DNA from: Medicago truncatula
Taxonomy: Eukaryota > Streptophyta > Magnoliopsida > Fabales > Fabaceae
Direction: 5' to 3'
NCBI RefSeq assembly: GCF_003473485.1
Contig: NC_053042.1
Location: 29,003,262 to 29,067,261, forward strand
DNA: 64,000 nt
In this document: positions 46,279 through 56,499 of the stretch, one piece after another
Numbering within the stretch: the stretch's first letter is position 1
How the letters are laid out: each line of letters opens with the position of its first letter
The notes under the pieces: model-generated
Told to the model about the DNA's origin: nothing
The model's input: only the letters and a program-made list of their open reading frames with translations
Databases searched by the model: none
Made by a program: the position numbers and the translations under genes

Positions 46279-46683
46279 TCACTTATTCCACGAATTCCAT
46301 GGAAAACATTGAGCATTCTTTTCAATTGCATCTACCATTCTACATGGTCCTGACTGGATTATATACCAATTGCAATGAGAATCACATACATGAAGATCTC
46401 TACTCTGTACGTATATATCAAACCATTTTAACTCATTATTCCATTTAAAAGAACAATAGAATCTTGTTTGTCCAATCCAACTACTTCCAAAATGCCAACC
46501 AAAAATATCCCTATGATGAAGAAGATGTATTCCAATGTCATCATCTGCAGATTTGCAATGAACAGTTAAGTCCAAATTGTTAGCTAAATTGTTACCAATA
46601 GTCACATGCACTCCAAGAACATTCTGCAATGATAGCAACGACAATACACATAGCATGAGAATTTTTTGGGTAAACATGGTCAT
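46279..46683 (-). CDS. S-protein homologue (plant self-incompatibility protein S1 family), copy A
   Basis: 134 residues, intronless. A signal peptide (MTMFTQKILMLCVLSLLSLQ, cleavage likely after VLG) precedes a mature secreted domain of about 110 residues, starting VHVTIGNNL. The family core is visible: LTVHCKSADDDIGIHLL, FGWHFG, TRFYCSFKW, WFDIY and CNWYIIQSGPCRM, with six cysteines in the mature part. An upstream in-frame ATG at 46788 would add 35 residues ahead of the signal peptide. The 46683 start is preferred because it matches copy B and lies about 70 bp after a TATA box. The family includes the poppy stigma S-determinant and many orphan secreted proteins of unknown role. Confidence 0.92.
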   Translation of the reverse strand: MTMFTQKILMLCVLSLLSLQNVLGVHVTIGNNLANNLDLTVHCKSADDDIGIHLLHHRDIFGWHFGSSWIGQTRFYCSFKWNNELKWFDIYVQSRDLHVCDSHCNWYIIQSGPCRMVDAIEKNAQCFPWNSWNK

Positions 46684-46753
46684 TTCACCTTCAATTACTC
46701 TTTGCTTTGGAAGTGATTTGTCTTTGTGTACGAAGGTTAGAAAAGAAAAGCAT

Positions 46754-46765
46754 ATATATTTATAG
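46754..46765 (-). promoter_or_regulatory. TATA box of S-protein gene A
   Basis: Minus-strand TATAAATATATA lies about 70-80 bp upstream of the start codon. It is conserved in copy B at about 50748-50757. Confidence 0.6.
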
Positions 46766-46909
46766 GTGGTTTTTAGGAAAGAATGCAAATATAAAAAAAG
46801 TTTATATGTATTAATATATTAAACTGATTTTATTAAGTGTAATATTTTATGGGGTATAAAATAAGTGAAGATATTACTATTATTATATTTGTAGTAATAT
46901 ACTAATATT

Positions 46910-47182
46910 CAGTAAAATCAAATCAATTTTCAAAAAAGAAAAAAACAGTAAAATCAAATCTTTTATTTTTTTTATAGAAGTAAAATCAAATCATGTACCT
47001 AGTAATATCCTTATTTCAGGAAACTAGTAATTTTATGTCTATGTGAATCTGTTTATTTTTAGTTTTTTTTTGAAGGAATGTCTATGTGAATCTGTTTATG
47101 AAATCATGGAACTGTACAAATTTATGGTAAAAGTCCGTCAAATCAAATCCTGATATTTATTTTTGAAAGAACGAATCCTGAT
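46910..47182. repeat. Cluster of four micro-insertions
   Basis: CAGTAAAATCAAATC occurs three times (46910-46924, 46946-46960, 46978-46992, the last lacking its first base) around a 21-bp A-rich and an 18-bp T-rich insert. A 21-bp repeat at 47035-47055 and 47078-47098 encloses a 22-bp T-rich insert ending GAAGGA. A 9-bp repeat AATCCTGAT at 47146-47154 and 47174-47182 encloses a T-rich 19-mer. Confidence 0.8.
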
Positions 47183-47281
47183 TTTATTAATAGGAAAATT
47201 CTACGATGAAGTCATAAAAATGATATTTTTGATGAAATTAACATATAACATAAAAAATGTAATGAGTAATATCCCACCGTT

Positions 47282-47536
47282 CAGTGGCGGATCTTGATAT
47301 CATTTCACGGGGGTGCCAAATATTTGTGGAATATATATTAAAACATTTCAAACAATATACAATATTGTAAATTGGTGTGGAGGTGCAAATATGAACACAT
47401 GACCATTAACTGATTCAATTAGTGCTTAACCACCGGAACAACAACACATTAATGCTAATATCATGCCTAATATGATATTTATATAAAAGTCGGGGGTGCA
47501 GTGGCACCTAGGGGTCTCTAAAGAGATCCGCCCCTG
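47282..47536. mobile_element. hAT MITE with perfect 8-bp target duplication
   Basis: 255 bp. Starts CAGTGGCGGATC and ends with the reverse complement of CAGGGGCGGATC. The duplication CCACCGTT is perfect (47274-47281 and 47537-47544). Non-coding. Confidence 0.93.
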
Positions 47537-47544
47537 CCACCGTT

Positions 47545-49439
47545 TGTACAATGGCATCAAAAGTTCAGTCCTCATAGTATCATCAATTCATTAGATTAAT
47601 AAGACTACACTTAATCTCATTTTATCCTACCTTGTTATAAGTGTAACACCCCACAAAGTATAACACTTAAAACTATCACATAATATCATCAACTTTGTTT
47701 GCATGTTAAAGATTCCAACGATAAAATAGTACATGTAAGTCCAAGATGTTGCAAGCATTACTATATGAATTACTATTGATCATTAATCAGTAATCAACAA
47801 TTTAAAAATGAAATCAAACATTAAAATCAAAATTAACCTTTTTGACTGGACCATAGAAGCTCCCTTATTAATATCTTTATTTCATGCAACTAATAAAATC
47901 ATGTCTATGTGAATTTGTCTATCAAATCATGAAAATATTAAATTTCTTAATTCAAACTAAATCCTAATAAACTTATTAACAGATAATTTATTCTTTATAA
48001 TTATGTTTAAAGCATAAATTGGATTTTTTTTTTAATCCTAATATCTTATGCACACTTTCCTGGTTTTTTTTTTCCTTAAAAAAAAAAAAAAAACCCTTAG
48101 TGCTTCGCTAGTCTGTTCTATTGATCGAGGGATTCCACTTGTGTACCATTAAAGTCTCAATGGTATATACCATTGACCAATTACAGTGTGCCACCTAACA
48201 ATGTTACTTTATAAATGTTTTATTTGATTTTTTTTTAAGGGTCTTGTTAACTAGTGCTTTGGAAAATTGCCTTCGAAATATAAACTGTTATATTTTACTA
48301 ACTAATTATTACACCACTTTTTAATAAAATCTAAATGACATAAAGTAGTACAACCGATATATGGATGAATGGCATGGAAATTTCATGCAATGTGATCTCT
48401 AAATCATGCAAGTTTTCAAGTAGTACAACCGAAAAACTTCAGTGAGATCAAACTTAAGTTTGCAAATTCAAAATTTGCACAAATGATGCGAAAATAATTA
48501 TAACAATAATAATCTCATAAACTTCATTTATTCATAAAATTATAACATAAAGTATGTATCAATACCAAAAACAAAAGTATAGAATATAAAATAAGAGACT
48601 CCCACTGATCTAAGACACTAGCAACATCCATATAAAGACCTTAGGTATCAAATCTTTTATTAGCATGCCAGCAAGCACAAAATTTATCTCTATATGTTAT
48701 ATAATTCAACAACAATAATCTTTAAGGTAATGAACTTTATAAAATTTGTTGTACGCTCCATCGAAAGTTAACATCTCTAATCCTCAACGGTCTCCTTTTT
48801 TCTCTCACCCAAACTGCCTAGAACCCTACCAAAATCACCCTTTTTTTATTCATTTTTATCGAATTTTCAACGAACATGAGATGGAATCGCCATAAGCTTC
48901 TCAAAGAAATTTATGATCTCAAGCTTCAAACCCAAACACTAGAGTGTAGGTTCTGGTTTTTCCATCTCCATGTTTGTGCTTCGTCTTCTTTATCACCATC
49001 TTCATGTTTTGTCTCTGAGTGTTGTGAATCCTCAATTTGTGCAAAGAAGGGAACAACACAATGAGTAAATCGAAGTTGTAGTGAGCGTAACGCCTTTTTG
49101 TTTTTTCGTTCTTTTCTAGAGAAGAAAAAAAAAAGCACACTATTCATTTTTGGATTAATATTTACTTGCATTGTCGTCTTCTATTGTTTGGTTAATTTCC
49201 TTAACTTCACTTTCAAGTTTCAACCTCTAGAACTGATTTTACTCTTATTTCAACATTGCAATTCCTTAATTTCATTTTTTTCTTGTGTTTGATTTGTTTG
49301 CTTAAAACTTAATTTCAAGTGTTTGTTTTGCTTTTAACAATTCTGGAGATTCACCACTTCAATTCGCTGCTCAATTTGATTTGCAGGTGCATTATGGTTG
49401 ATAGTTGATGGCATTGTTAAAGCACTCATCATGTGTGAC
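47545..49439. other. Intergenic between the duplicated S-protein units
   Basis: No recognised protein. At 48241-48290 there is one end of a TGTTAAC-family MITE (TTGTTAACTAGTGC). The stretch 48770-49430 has leader-like pyrimidine-rich sequence and a 62-codon frame at 48876, but no domain; a transcribed non-coding or very small gene cannot be excluded. Confidence 0.45.
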
Positions 49440-49457
49440 CGTAGTGTTGTACGCCTT

Positions 49458-49589
49458 TTTCTTTTTTTTGGTCAGGTAGTTTAGTGACTAGAAATCCACT
49501 TTAAAGTGAACAAGTGAGGTTTCCAGGGTTCGAAGCCTCTGCATATAATAATGCATTGTCCCTGCTAACTGAGCTATGCTCACGGGGAA
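49458..49589 (-). mobile_element. tRNA-like SINE, 132-bp form, inserted in copy B
   Basis: Flanked by GTTGTACGCCTT (49446-49457) and GTTGTATGCCTT (49590-49601). On the minus strand it has an A-box-like CATAGCTCAGTTAGC, a B-box-like GCTTCGAACCCTGG and an A-rich tail. The paralogous site near 45665 is empty. Confidence 0.9.
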
Positions 49590-49853
49590 GTTGTATGCCT
49601 TGTTAAATGGTGAATAAAAAAGCATGTTGAAAAGTGCATTAAAATATGTTTTTAGCTATTTTGCGCCCAGACTCAATAGACCAGTTGGAGCCATGTTTCG
49701 GGGCAATTGTTTTGCGTCGAGGTGCAACCTGTTTGTGTCAAGTTGCAAATGTGCGGCCAAATTTTTTTTCCTTTCTTATAATTATCAGTTCTTCAAAATT
49801 ACAAACTTAAAACAAAAATTTAAAAGTCATTAAATTATCATCACTATCAAATA

Positions 49854-50121
49854 CTCTCTCCATCCTAAATTATTTTATATGATGTTTTGTATTAAAAAAT
49901 GTAATTAATTTTATATGATAAAAATATATTTTAAGTTGTTTTACAAAATAGTCTTTAATAAATACTAGGAAAAAGATAAACTAAAGAATTGAAAGAAGAA
50001 AGTAATAAATAGTCAAGAGTATAATAGGAAATGTAACATTAATGTTTCATATTATAAAATAACTTATAATTTGAGACAATTTTTTTTCCTCACAACAATT
50101 TATAATTTGGGACAAAGAGAG
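49854..50121. mobile_element. Stowaway MITE inserted in copy B
   Basis: 268 bp. Starts CTCTCTCCATCCTAAATTAT and ends with GGGACAAAGAGAG, with TA on each side (49852-49853 and 50122-50123). Copy A has a single uninterrupted TA site at about 46016-46019. A further direct repeat (TTATAATTTGRGACAA at 50064-50079 and 50100-50115) around a 20-bp T-rich insert is a micro-insertion within the MITE. Confidence 0.92.
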
Positions 50122-50292
50122 TATAAAGATTGAAAAAATAACCTTATTTTATGCAGAAAAATCATGAGTACAGTCTAGAGAGAGAGAGAGTTTCTACTAA
50201 GAAGATTTTCATTAGATAATACATTGGGTTCTCAAAACTCCTTCGATGTGAACATTTTTATTAAGATAAAAAGAAAAATATGCATCACATGA

Positions 50293-50688
50293 TCACTTAT
50301 TCCACGAAGAGCAATGAGCATTCTTTTCATTAGCATCCACCATTCTACATGGTCCTGACTGGGTTACATACCAATTGCAATGAGAATTACATTTATGAAG
50401 ATCTCTACGTTCTACGTATATATCAAACCATTTTAACTCATCATTCCATTGAAAGGAACAATAGAATCTTGTTTCTCCAATAAAGTTATTTCCAAAATGC
50501 CAACCAAAAATATCTCTTTGATGAAGAAGATGTATTCCAATGTCATCATCTGCAGATTTGCAATGAACAGTTAAGTCCAAATTATCAGCTAAATTGTTAC
50601 CAATAGTCACATGCACTCCAAGAACATTCTGCAATGATAGCAACGACAATACACATAGCATGAGAATTTTTTGGGTAAACATAGTCAT
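50293..50688 (-). CDS. S-protein homologue (plant self-incompatibility protein S1 family), copy B
   Basis: 131 residues, intronless, about 90% identical to copy A by eye. It has the same signal peptide (MTMFTQKILMLCVLSLLSLQ) and the same core motifs: LTVHCKSADDDIGIHLL, FGWHFG, TRFYCSFQW, WFDIY and CNWYVTQSGPCRM. All six mature cysteines are kept. It ends KNAHCSSWNK, three residues shorter than copy A at the C-terminus. The start codon is fixed by identity with copy A and an in-frame upstream stop. It arose by the local duplication that also copied the promoter. The role is unknown: probably a secreted small protein, perhaps in reproduction or signalling by family analogy only. Confidence 0.92.
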   Translation of the reverse strand: MTMFTQKILMLCVLSLLSLQNVLGVHVTIGNNLADNLDLTVHCKSADDDIGIHLLHQRDIFGWHFGNNFIGETRFYCSFQWNDELKWFDIYVERRDLHKCNSHCNWYVTQSGPCRMVDANEKNAHCSSWNK

Positions 50689-50747
50689 TTGCTTTGGAAG
50701 TGAATAGTCTGTTGTATAAAAGTTAAAAAACTGTTAGAAGAAAAGCA

Positions 50748-50758
50748 TATATTTATAG
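50748..50758 (-). promoter_or_regulatory. TATA box of S-protein gene B
   Basis: Minus-strand TATAAATATATG lies about 60-70 bp upstream of the start codon, matching copy A. Confidence 0.6.
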
Positions 50759-51346
50759 GTGGTTTTTAGGTAAGAATGCAAATATAAAAAAAATAAATAA
50801 AAAAAATAAAAAGTATCACGATATTTACAACCAAGCAATTGGCCAATAATAAATCTCAATTTTGAGGAATACATGGGAAGTGATGGGGTACATGGGAAGT
50901 TGTTATAGAAAGCTCAAAGGTCGTGAATAATTTGCTTGCCATTTTGTCGCGATATTTAGCTTTTTCCATATATTAAACTGATTTTATTAAGTATACTATT
51001 TTATAGTGGGTAAAATAAGTGAAGATATGATCACCAAAATAAAATAAAACAATAAGTTAATATATTATTATATATTTGTATTAATATACTAATATTCCCG
51101 TGATTTTAACAAAAGAGTCTTATATATAAGGAGTAGGAATAGAGGTGGTAGTTTTAAAATCGCTCTGAGAGAGATTTTAATTTTTTGACAAGATTGAATG
51201 CTCAATGGATTTATAAACCTTCAATAATGAAAATTAGGTTTTCAAAGTAGTTTTTAAACCCAAAATTGAATCAATTGATAATTGATAATGAAAAATAAAG
51301 GAGTTAAGAGTCAAGAATATGAACACAGATTAATAGTGGTTCATTA

Positions 51347-51412
51347 ACCTAACATCCTTATAAAACACAAGTGTTTCGATGTTATCATAATAGATACCAA
51401 CTCTTCAATTAA
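51347..51412 (-). pseudogene. NHL gene fragment (66 bp)
   Basis: A short piece almost identical to NHL pseudogene 1 at 44497-44562: CCTAACATCCTTATAAAACA, then GATACCAACTCTTC in plus sense. It encodes the RRVGIYYDNIETLVFYKDVR region only. It is isolated from any other NHL sequence, so it is a relic of a partial duplication. Confidence 0.8.
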
Positions 51413-51715
51413 GGCGTGTGTGCGCGCGCACGTTTGTGTGTGTGAATTTTATGTCAAGACAATCTCCAATCAACTCTAGTCCCACCTTTTTTTTTTTGGT
51501 CTAAATAACTTAAAAAAAAGGTTTGCAGGGAATCAAATCAGGTACAAATAACAATACCTTCGAGCTTTTACCATCAGACCACTAGCATTTTTATTGAAAT
51601 ATTGTCGCTTCTAAAATGGATATGCAATCCTAAAGGCCTTCTTTTTAAGCCACTAACACTCATTTATATTGTGTTTATTTACACGTTTGAATGTTTCTAT
51701 TTTTATTTTTTTTTT

Positions 51716-51823
51716 AGATTTTGTATGTCGATCACTCTTAATCATCACTTAGTTTTTTTTATGATGGTCTGGGTTTGAACACGTACAGAGATTTTGTATG
51801 TCGATCACTCTTAATCATCACTT
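51716..51823. repeat. 35-bp direct repeats around a truncated SINE end
   Basis: A 35-bp sequence at 51716-51750 is repeated exactly at 51789-51823. The 38-bp insert has a T-run followed by a plus-sense GGTTTGAAC, a B-box relic. The insert therefore looks like a severely 5'-truncated minus-strand SINE. Confidence 0.85.
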
Positions 51824-51910
51824 TTTTTTTTTTTTAATGGTCAAGGTTTGAACCCGAGACCTTACATATATTATGCATTGTCCATACCAATTGAGTTAAA
51901 CTCACTAGGA
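51824..51910 (-). mobile_element. Minimal tRNA-like SINE
   Basis: The 87-bp insert has minus-strand A-box-like GAGTTTAACTCAATTGG and B-box-like GGTTCAAACC relics and a long T-run at its plus-strand left end. The flanking repeat CATCACTT (51816-51823 and 51911-51918) is perfect. Confidence 0.85.
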
Positions 51911-52104
51911 CATCACTTAGTTTGATTGTTTCTATGATTTTGAATGTAACTCCAAAATTAATATATAGCAAGTTTGATACCTACATATGAAACTCTACAA
52001 AACCCGTACATCATACGGGTTAGAGACTAGTAAATATTAATCATTAAGATAATTAACTTTCCACGCATGTTTAAGTACTAGTAAAAATAAAACACTAAAC
52101 CAAG

Positions 52105-52292
52105 TTGCTTGGGCTCTAGTGGCAAGGAGCTCCTTCCAAGACGTACCTGGGGAATACCGGATTCGATTATCAGGGGAACAACACTCTGCCAGTGCGCATG
52201 CCTCTAGGCACAAGCCGGATTAGTCACTCACCTTTGGTGGGTCGGTAACCGGTAAGAAAGCAAAAAAAAAAATAATTTATATATATATATAT
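52105..52292 (+). mobile_element. SINE, second family
   Basis: About 188 bp. Head with A-box-like CTAGTGGCAAGGAGC and B-box-like GGATTCGATTATC, a unique body (AGTGCGCATGCCTCTAGGC), then A-run and (AT)n tail. The 19/20-bp flanks AATAAAACACTAAACCAAG (52086-52104) and 52293-52312 differ by one inserted base. This is a good full-length insertion. Confidence 0.88.
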
Positions 52293-52333
52293 AATAAAAC
52301 ACTAGAACCAAGAAAGAAAACTGAAGATGAATT

Positions 52334-52900
52334 CTAACAAAACAACCTCCGTTTGCAGATCCAAACACAATCAATGGATCTAAATGCATTACCCAACAAA
52401 GTACCATTAAGTGATTTCAAAGGAACCTTCAAATCACAATGAACCTTAGGTTCCGCTTTCTTCACATCAATTCCATAAACTCCATCTTTCTTTTCCTTAT
52501 TGAACTCCAAAATCTCATCTGAACTCAAAGGAATCACTTACTGACCAGTAAAAACAGTGCTCAAAAAGCTTTCTTACGGTGTTGAAAGAATATGTTCCTA
52601 GGATTTGAGAAGCAAACCTAACATCTTTGTAAAAGGCAACTGTTTCGATGTTATCGTAGCAGATACCAACTATTCTGTTAGGGTTTCGGATCGTGATATT
52701 GAGAGCAAGATTGTAGTTAAGTGTGTTGTTGTTTGTGAAATTGAATTGAGTAAGGATGTATTGGTTACATTGAATTTGACAGCATTAGGGTGTATGATAA
52801 GCCAAGAAGAAAGTGAAGATTCCTACAAAGATGATAAGATTGCATATTTTGCATGTTAGGTAAAACAAGCATCTCAACGTGCAGAGAACAATTTCTTTGG
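52334..52900 (-). pseudogene. NHL (LEA_2) pseudogene 2
   Basis: Minus-strand parallels of the intact NHL gene: CDLKVPLKSLNGT, an in-frame loss of about 15 codons between GVYGID and AEPKVHC, a TAA stop in the segment GQ-stop-VIP (near 52541), a frameshift near 52570, then RRIVGICYDNIETVAFYKDV-like and WLIIHPNAVKF-like pieces. The Cys-rich N-terminus is missing. It cannot encode a normal protein. Confidence 0.8.
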
Positions 52901-53269
52901 AGAAGAGAACAATTTCATTCAAATTTACAAGACGATGGTAGTTATTCTTTATATGAAACGATGATTATTGATTGAACAAAAATATATAAATATTATTATC
53001 AATTATTTATGGCATGATCATGATATAAAGAGAAATATTTGCATGGAACAAATTTACAAGCGAATAAAATATTGGGATTCGTTAATAAAAATATCTGATC
53101 ATGATAAAGAAAAAATAATGATGTTGAGAGAGAGAGAAGCTCATTGTGGCGTGGGGATCTCTCTTGATGGTAGTGGGCAGGGGTGTGCAAATTATTTGGT
53201 TAGAAAATTGCTTTTTCCACTTCGAATAATGTTAAGAAACACGTAAAATGATCTAAATGACTCCATCGA
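52901..53269. other. Intergenic, nothing recognised
   Basis: AT-rich spacer with a (GA)n run at 53127-53137. No gene. Confidence 0.5.
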
Positions 53270-54530
53270 TAGTTTGCTGTCATCGGTCACTTATTATTGG
53301 TAATTAGCTACTATTGGCTTAATTCTAACGGCAGTTAACTACCGTTGCGATCTGAAATTTAACAAAACAGCAACTGCAGTTAACTTCATAAGTTGAAAAC
53401 ACCCAAAACCTTTACAAATTTCATCCAATCTCCTCTGATTCCACTTTGAAGAAAATGAAGTAAATCATTTCCACAAAGACACAAGTAAGTAGTATTAATC
53501 ATTGTAAATGATAATGTTCGTATAGGTTAATCTTTGTTAATTTTGGTGGATTGCATATGGTTAGGGTTAATGTTGGTCTTGAGATTTGTTGGCTGATCTC
53601 GCTCGCCGTCGTCTTGAAACCAGTTCAGTAGTTTACCAAAATCCAGGGTAAACAATTGCATGTGTAGTTTATGATGTTATAGATGAATGTAGTTGTTGTG
53701 AATATTGTCCAATTAATACAATGAGTCTATGTTTCATACTTTGCACTCAAAGTGTTTGATAAAATTCCTAAATGAGGATTACATTGATTTTTTTGTTAGT
53801 TTTTGATGTTATAGATGAATGTAGTTGTTGTGAATGTTGTTTAGATTATGTTTAAGTTCTATGTGGTTGTGAATGGTGTTTTGATTATGTTGTGAATGTT
53901 GTATATGATGTTGCATAAAATGCCTAATTGAGCCTAAATACATTGATTTTTCGGTAAGTTACGATGTTATATGTGAACGTAGTAGTTGTGAATGTTGTTT
54001 AGATTATGTTGTGAATGTTCTTGCCTAAAAGGCCTAAATGAGCATTACATTGATTTTTGCTTTTGATTTTGTGTAGATATGTCTAAGAACCCAAATAGAA
54101 GGGTCGGTTTGGGTAAAGAGACCATGACTAGAAGCCTTCGATGGGAAAGGGATGCGGCAAACCTTCATGTGCCAAAGAGGAGAACAGGTTAGAGGCCCAT
54201 TGATGGTGAAGGAAGTTCCGAGCCGACAAAGTCACAGGTGGATGGCCCGACCTAGTATTTGAATTATCAGGATCAGCTACATGATATCACGAACTGTGGT
54301 TATGACGCGCAATAGTATGAGGAAGCGGTTGAGGGTCACAACATTGGCCATGTGGAGGCTGATGCGCTGGCTGATGAGGATGACGATTACGATGAGGCCA
54401 CCCCACATCCCTTCGCGACTGAAGGACCTCCCTTTCCTAGAGGTCCTAACGATTTATCTGTGTTGTCCTCATACACTACTCATGTTGCAGTGTCGATGTG
54501 GTACAATGCAAATAATGTAAGTGTATTTAT
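53270..54530 (+). pseudogene. Second PMD-element copy, truncated
   Basis: The left border has GGCAGTTAACTACCG and GCAGTTAACTTC motifs and a leader very similar to 34215-34440 (AAGTAGT..AATCATTGTAAAT). The gene start reads KNPNRRVGLGKETMTRSLRW, then ERDAANLHVPKR, then an acidic linker, FATEGPPFPRGPNDLSVL and SYTTHVAVSMWYNANN, followed by a GT donor. Stops lie near 54189 and 54256. Sequence is lost after the first exon, where a LINE piece begins. Confidence 0.7.
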
Positions 54531-54539
54531 GTGAAGTGA

Positions 54540-55150
54540 AAAAAGAAAATTGATTGGTCTAAGTGGGGAATAGTTTGTAAGCCTAAGCATGATGGGGGCC
54601 TTGGAGTGTAGGATCTTCGTTTCGTAAATCTGGCTTTCTTGGTAAGTGGCGGTGGAAGTTGTTGCTTGATGAACCAGACATTTGAAGAGATATTCTTAAG
54701 ACAAGATACGGGACTTTAACCCCGTCTCCTCATCTTGGGGAAAATCCAGAGGTCTTTGGTAGGTAGACTTTACAGTGGAGGCGATTAGGTTTATCTCTTT
54801 TCTTCTGGGAGGTGGAATTGGTATCTGAGCTTCTTCGGTTACTACCTTAAGTAGGGTTCTAGGAGAGACTAGATGTTTGATGGTGGAAACATGAGTGGAG
54901 GGAAGACTTCTCTGCTAAGTCTTCTGATACGGCTCTTGTTTAAAGAGTAGTTGAGGAGGAGGTCATTTCTACCGAGCTTGTTGGGGCATTGTCTTTGGTT
55001 TAGAAATTTTGGGCTCCATCAAAGGTGGTTGTGTTTTCGTGGAATCTTCTTCATAGAGAGTGGTAAAAAGAGGAGGTTAGGTTTGAGTCTTATTTGAGAT
55101 GTTGTTATGTGGCTTTTGTGGAGTTCCCGCAATGATCTTATCTTTGTTCG
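54540..55150 (+). pseudogene. LINE reverse-transcriptase C-terminal fragment
   Basis: Starts KIDWSKWGIVCKPKHDGGLG, the conserved I-x-W-x-K-W-x-x-V-C-x-P-K-x-x-GGLG motif of plant L1 elements, then DLRFVNLAFL. Frames are broken further on. It abuts the truncated PMD gene. Confidence 0.75.
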
Positions 55151-55750
55151 GGGTCCTGTTTTTGAAATAAAATAGAGACAATATAATATATATTTTTAGA
55201 GGAGACAAAATATAATTGCTGCTAATGTTTACCCCCCTGTGATAATAATGGGTAGATTGAGTTACGGATGGAAGTTAAAAGTTGAAATGTTGCGTGTGTG
55301 CAGCAGCATATTATGCATGATCTGTTGCAAAACGTAAAGGAGGGGGGTGTACTTAGGGTGAAGATATTAATTGTTTTAATGATTTTATTAGTGAATTTGA
55401 GTTGATTGACCATTGGTATCTTTAAACTTCAAATAAACATAGCTTTAAAAATACATTATTTTAGACCTCAATGATTGTTGAGCCAGCACTCTACGTAATG
55501 TGTAACATGGTATTTTTGTTTTGGTTAAAATTGAATCTGTAATTGTTGTGGAAAGTTGTAAGCGATGAATTTTGCTTACCCAAATTCCTGATTAAAAAAA
55601 CGTTTAACAACTCCATATCCCAAACCTAACCTTACCATTTCTTTTTTCAACCAAACCAAACCAACTCTGCTTTTACATACTAATAACATCTTTTCAAGAA
55701 GAATAAACTGAAGTTTAGCATCTATTTGGTTTCGTACTTGGCGGTGGAAA
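55151..55750. other. Intergenic, nothing recognised
   Basis: No gene or repeat boundary found. Confidence 0.5.
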
Positions 55751-55914
55751 TGTCAAAGGCGCGTCTCAACAAGCCATGGCCGTGTAAAGAGAGAAGCTGA
55801 AATTTCCAGCTTTCACAATGACACAGTTTTCTGTCAAAAAGCACGTCTCAACAAGCCATAGCCGTGAAAAGAAAGAAGCTCGACTTCTTAGCTTTCACAA
55901 TGACACAGTTTTCT
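55751..55914. repeat. Tandem duplication, about 82-bp unit
   Basis: Units 55751-55831 and 55832-55914 share CGTCTCAACAAGCCAT and AGCTTTCACAATGACACAGT. The unit contains an imperfect palindrome centred on AAATTT (55796-55814 in copy 1). Confidence 0.85.
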
Positions 55915-56499
55915 ACATGTTCACTAAAGCGACGCCATACCAAACAAACACATGCTTGGTTTTTCCATTACAAAGCATGGACAAAGACACAACACACGGA
56001 TACGTCGACAAGATATTAATTTAAGTAAATGACATCACATAATTGTAATCATAGGTGTCATGTCGTGTCTATTAGACACTCGTGTGTCCAACAACAAAAC
56101 ACACGAATCTAGTGTTCTTGCTTCATATGTTTTCTATGCACATTATTTCTATACAACAAAAACACACTGGGTATTGGATGTATAATCCCCTCCCCAGAAC
56201 AAGTTGAAAATCCTCTTCAGCTGATACTGAATTTACATTCAACAATGACAGCTTCAAAGTAAAAAATTGAACCCATCTAAATTCTAACATGAAATTGAAG
56301 AATGAATAAACTGTAACATAAAAGAAATACTAACAGATCAATAGCAACAATACTACCATTAAAATTCAAAATATAAACTTCATAACATAAAATCTCTCAA
56401 AAGAGTAAAATCCCAATGGTCCAATCAAAAACTAACAAAGTTAAAATCACCTAAAACATGACCAATCAAATTGAGGATTTCAAAATCTCAAGAACAGAT
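55915..56499. other. 3' flank of the NHL gene
   Basis: Lies downstream (minus strand) of the intact NHL gene; the part nearest 56499 is probably its 3' UTR. No other gene. Confidence 0.5.

Larger units (their letters stand above)
45655..46900. repeat. Segmental duplication, copy A (S-protein gene unit)
   Basis: Matches copy B at 49440-51075 in order: a TGTTGTACTCCC flank, a GTGCAACATGTTTG-containing block, then the S-protein gene and its promoter. Copy A lacks the SINE and Stowaway insertions present in copy B and so preserves their empty sites (near 45665 and 46015-46018). Confidence 0.85.
49440..51075. repeat. Segmental duplication, copy B (S-protein gene unit)
   Basis: Second copy of the unit at 45655-46900. 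It is longer because it received a SINE, a Stowaway MITE and about 180 bp more upstream sequence after the promoter (50800-50970). Confidence 0.85.

Noticed and set aside
46684..46788. N-terminal extension of S-protein A from the ATG at 46788
   Set aside because: It would bury the signal peptide and include the TATA-proximal DNA; copy B supports the internal start.
48876..49064. Small gene with pyrimidine-rich leader
   Set aside because: The leader-like sequence is suggestive, but the 62-codon frame has no features and no conserved partner in the window.
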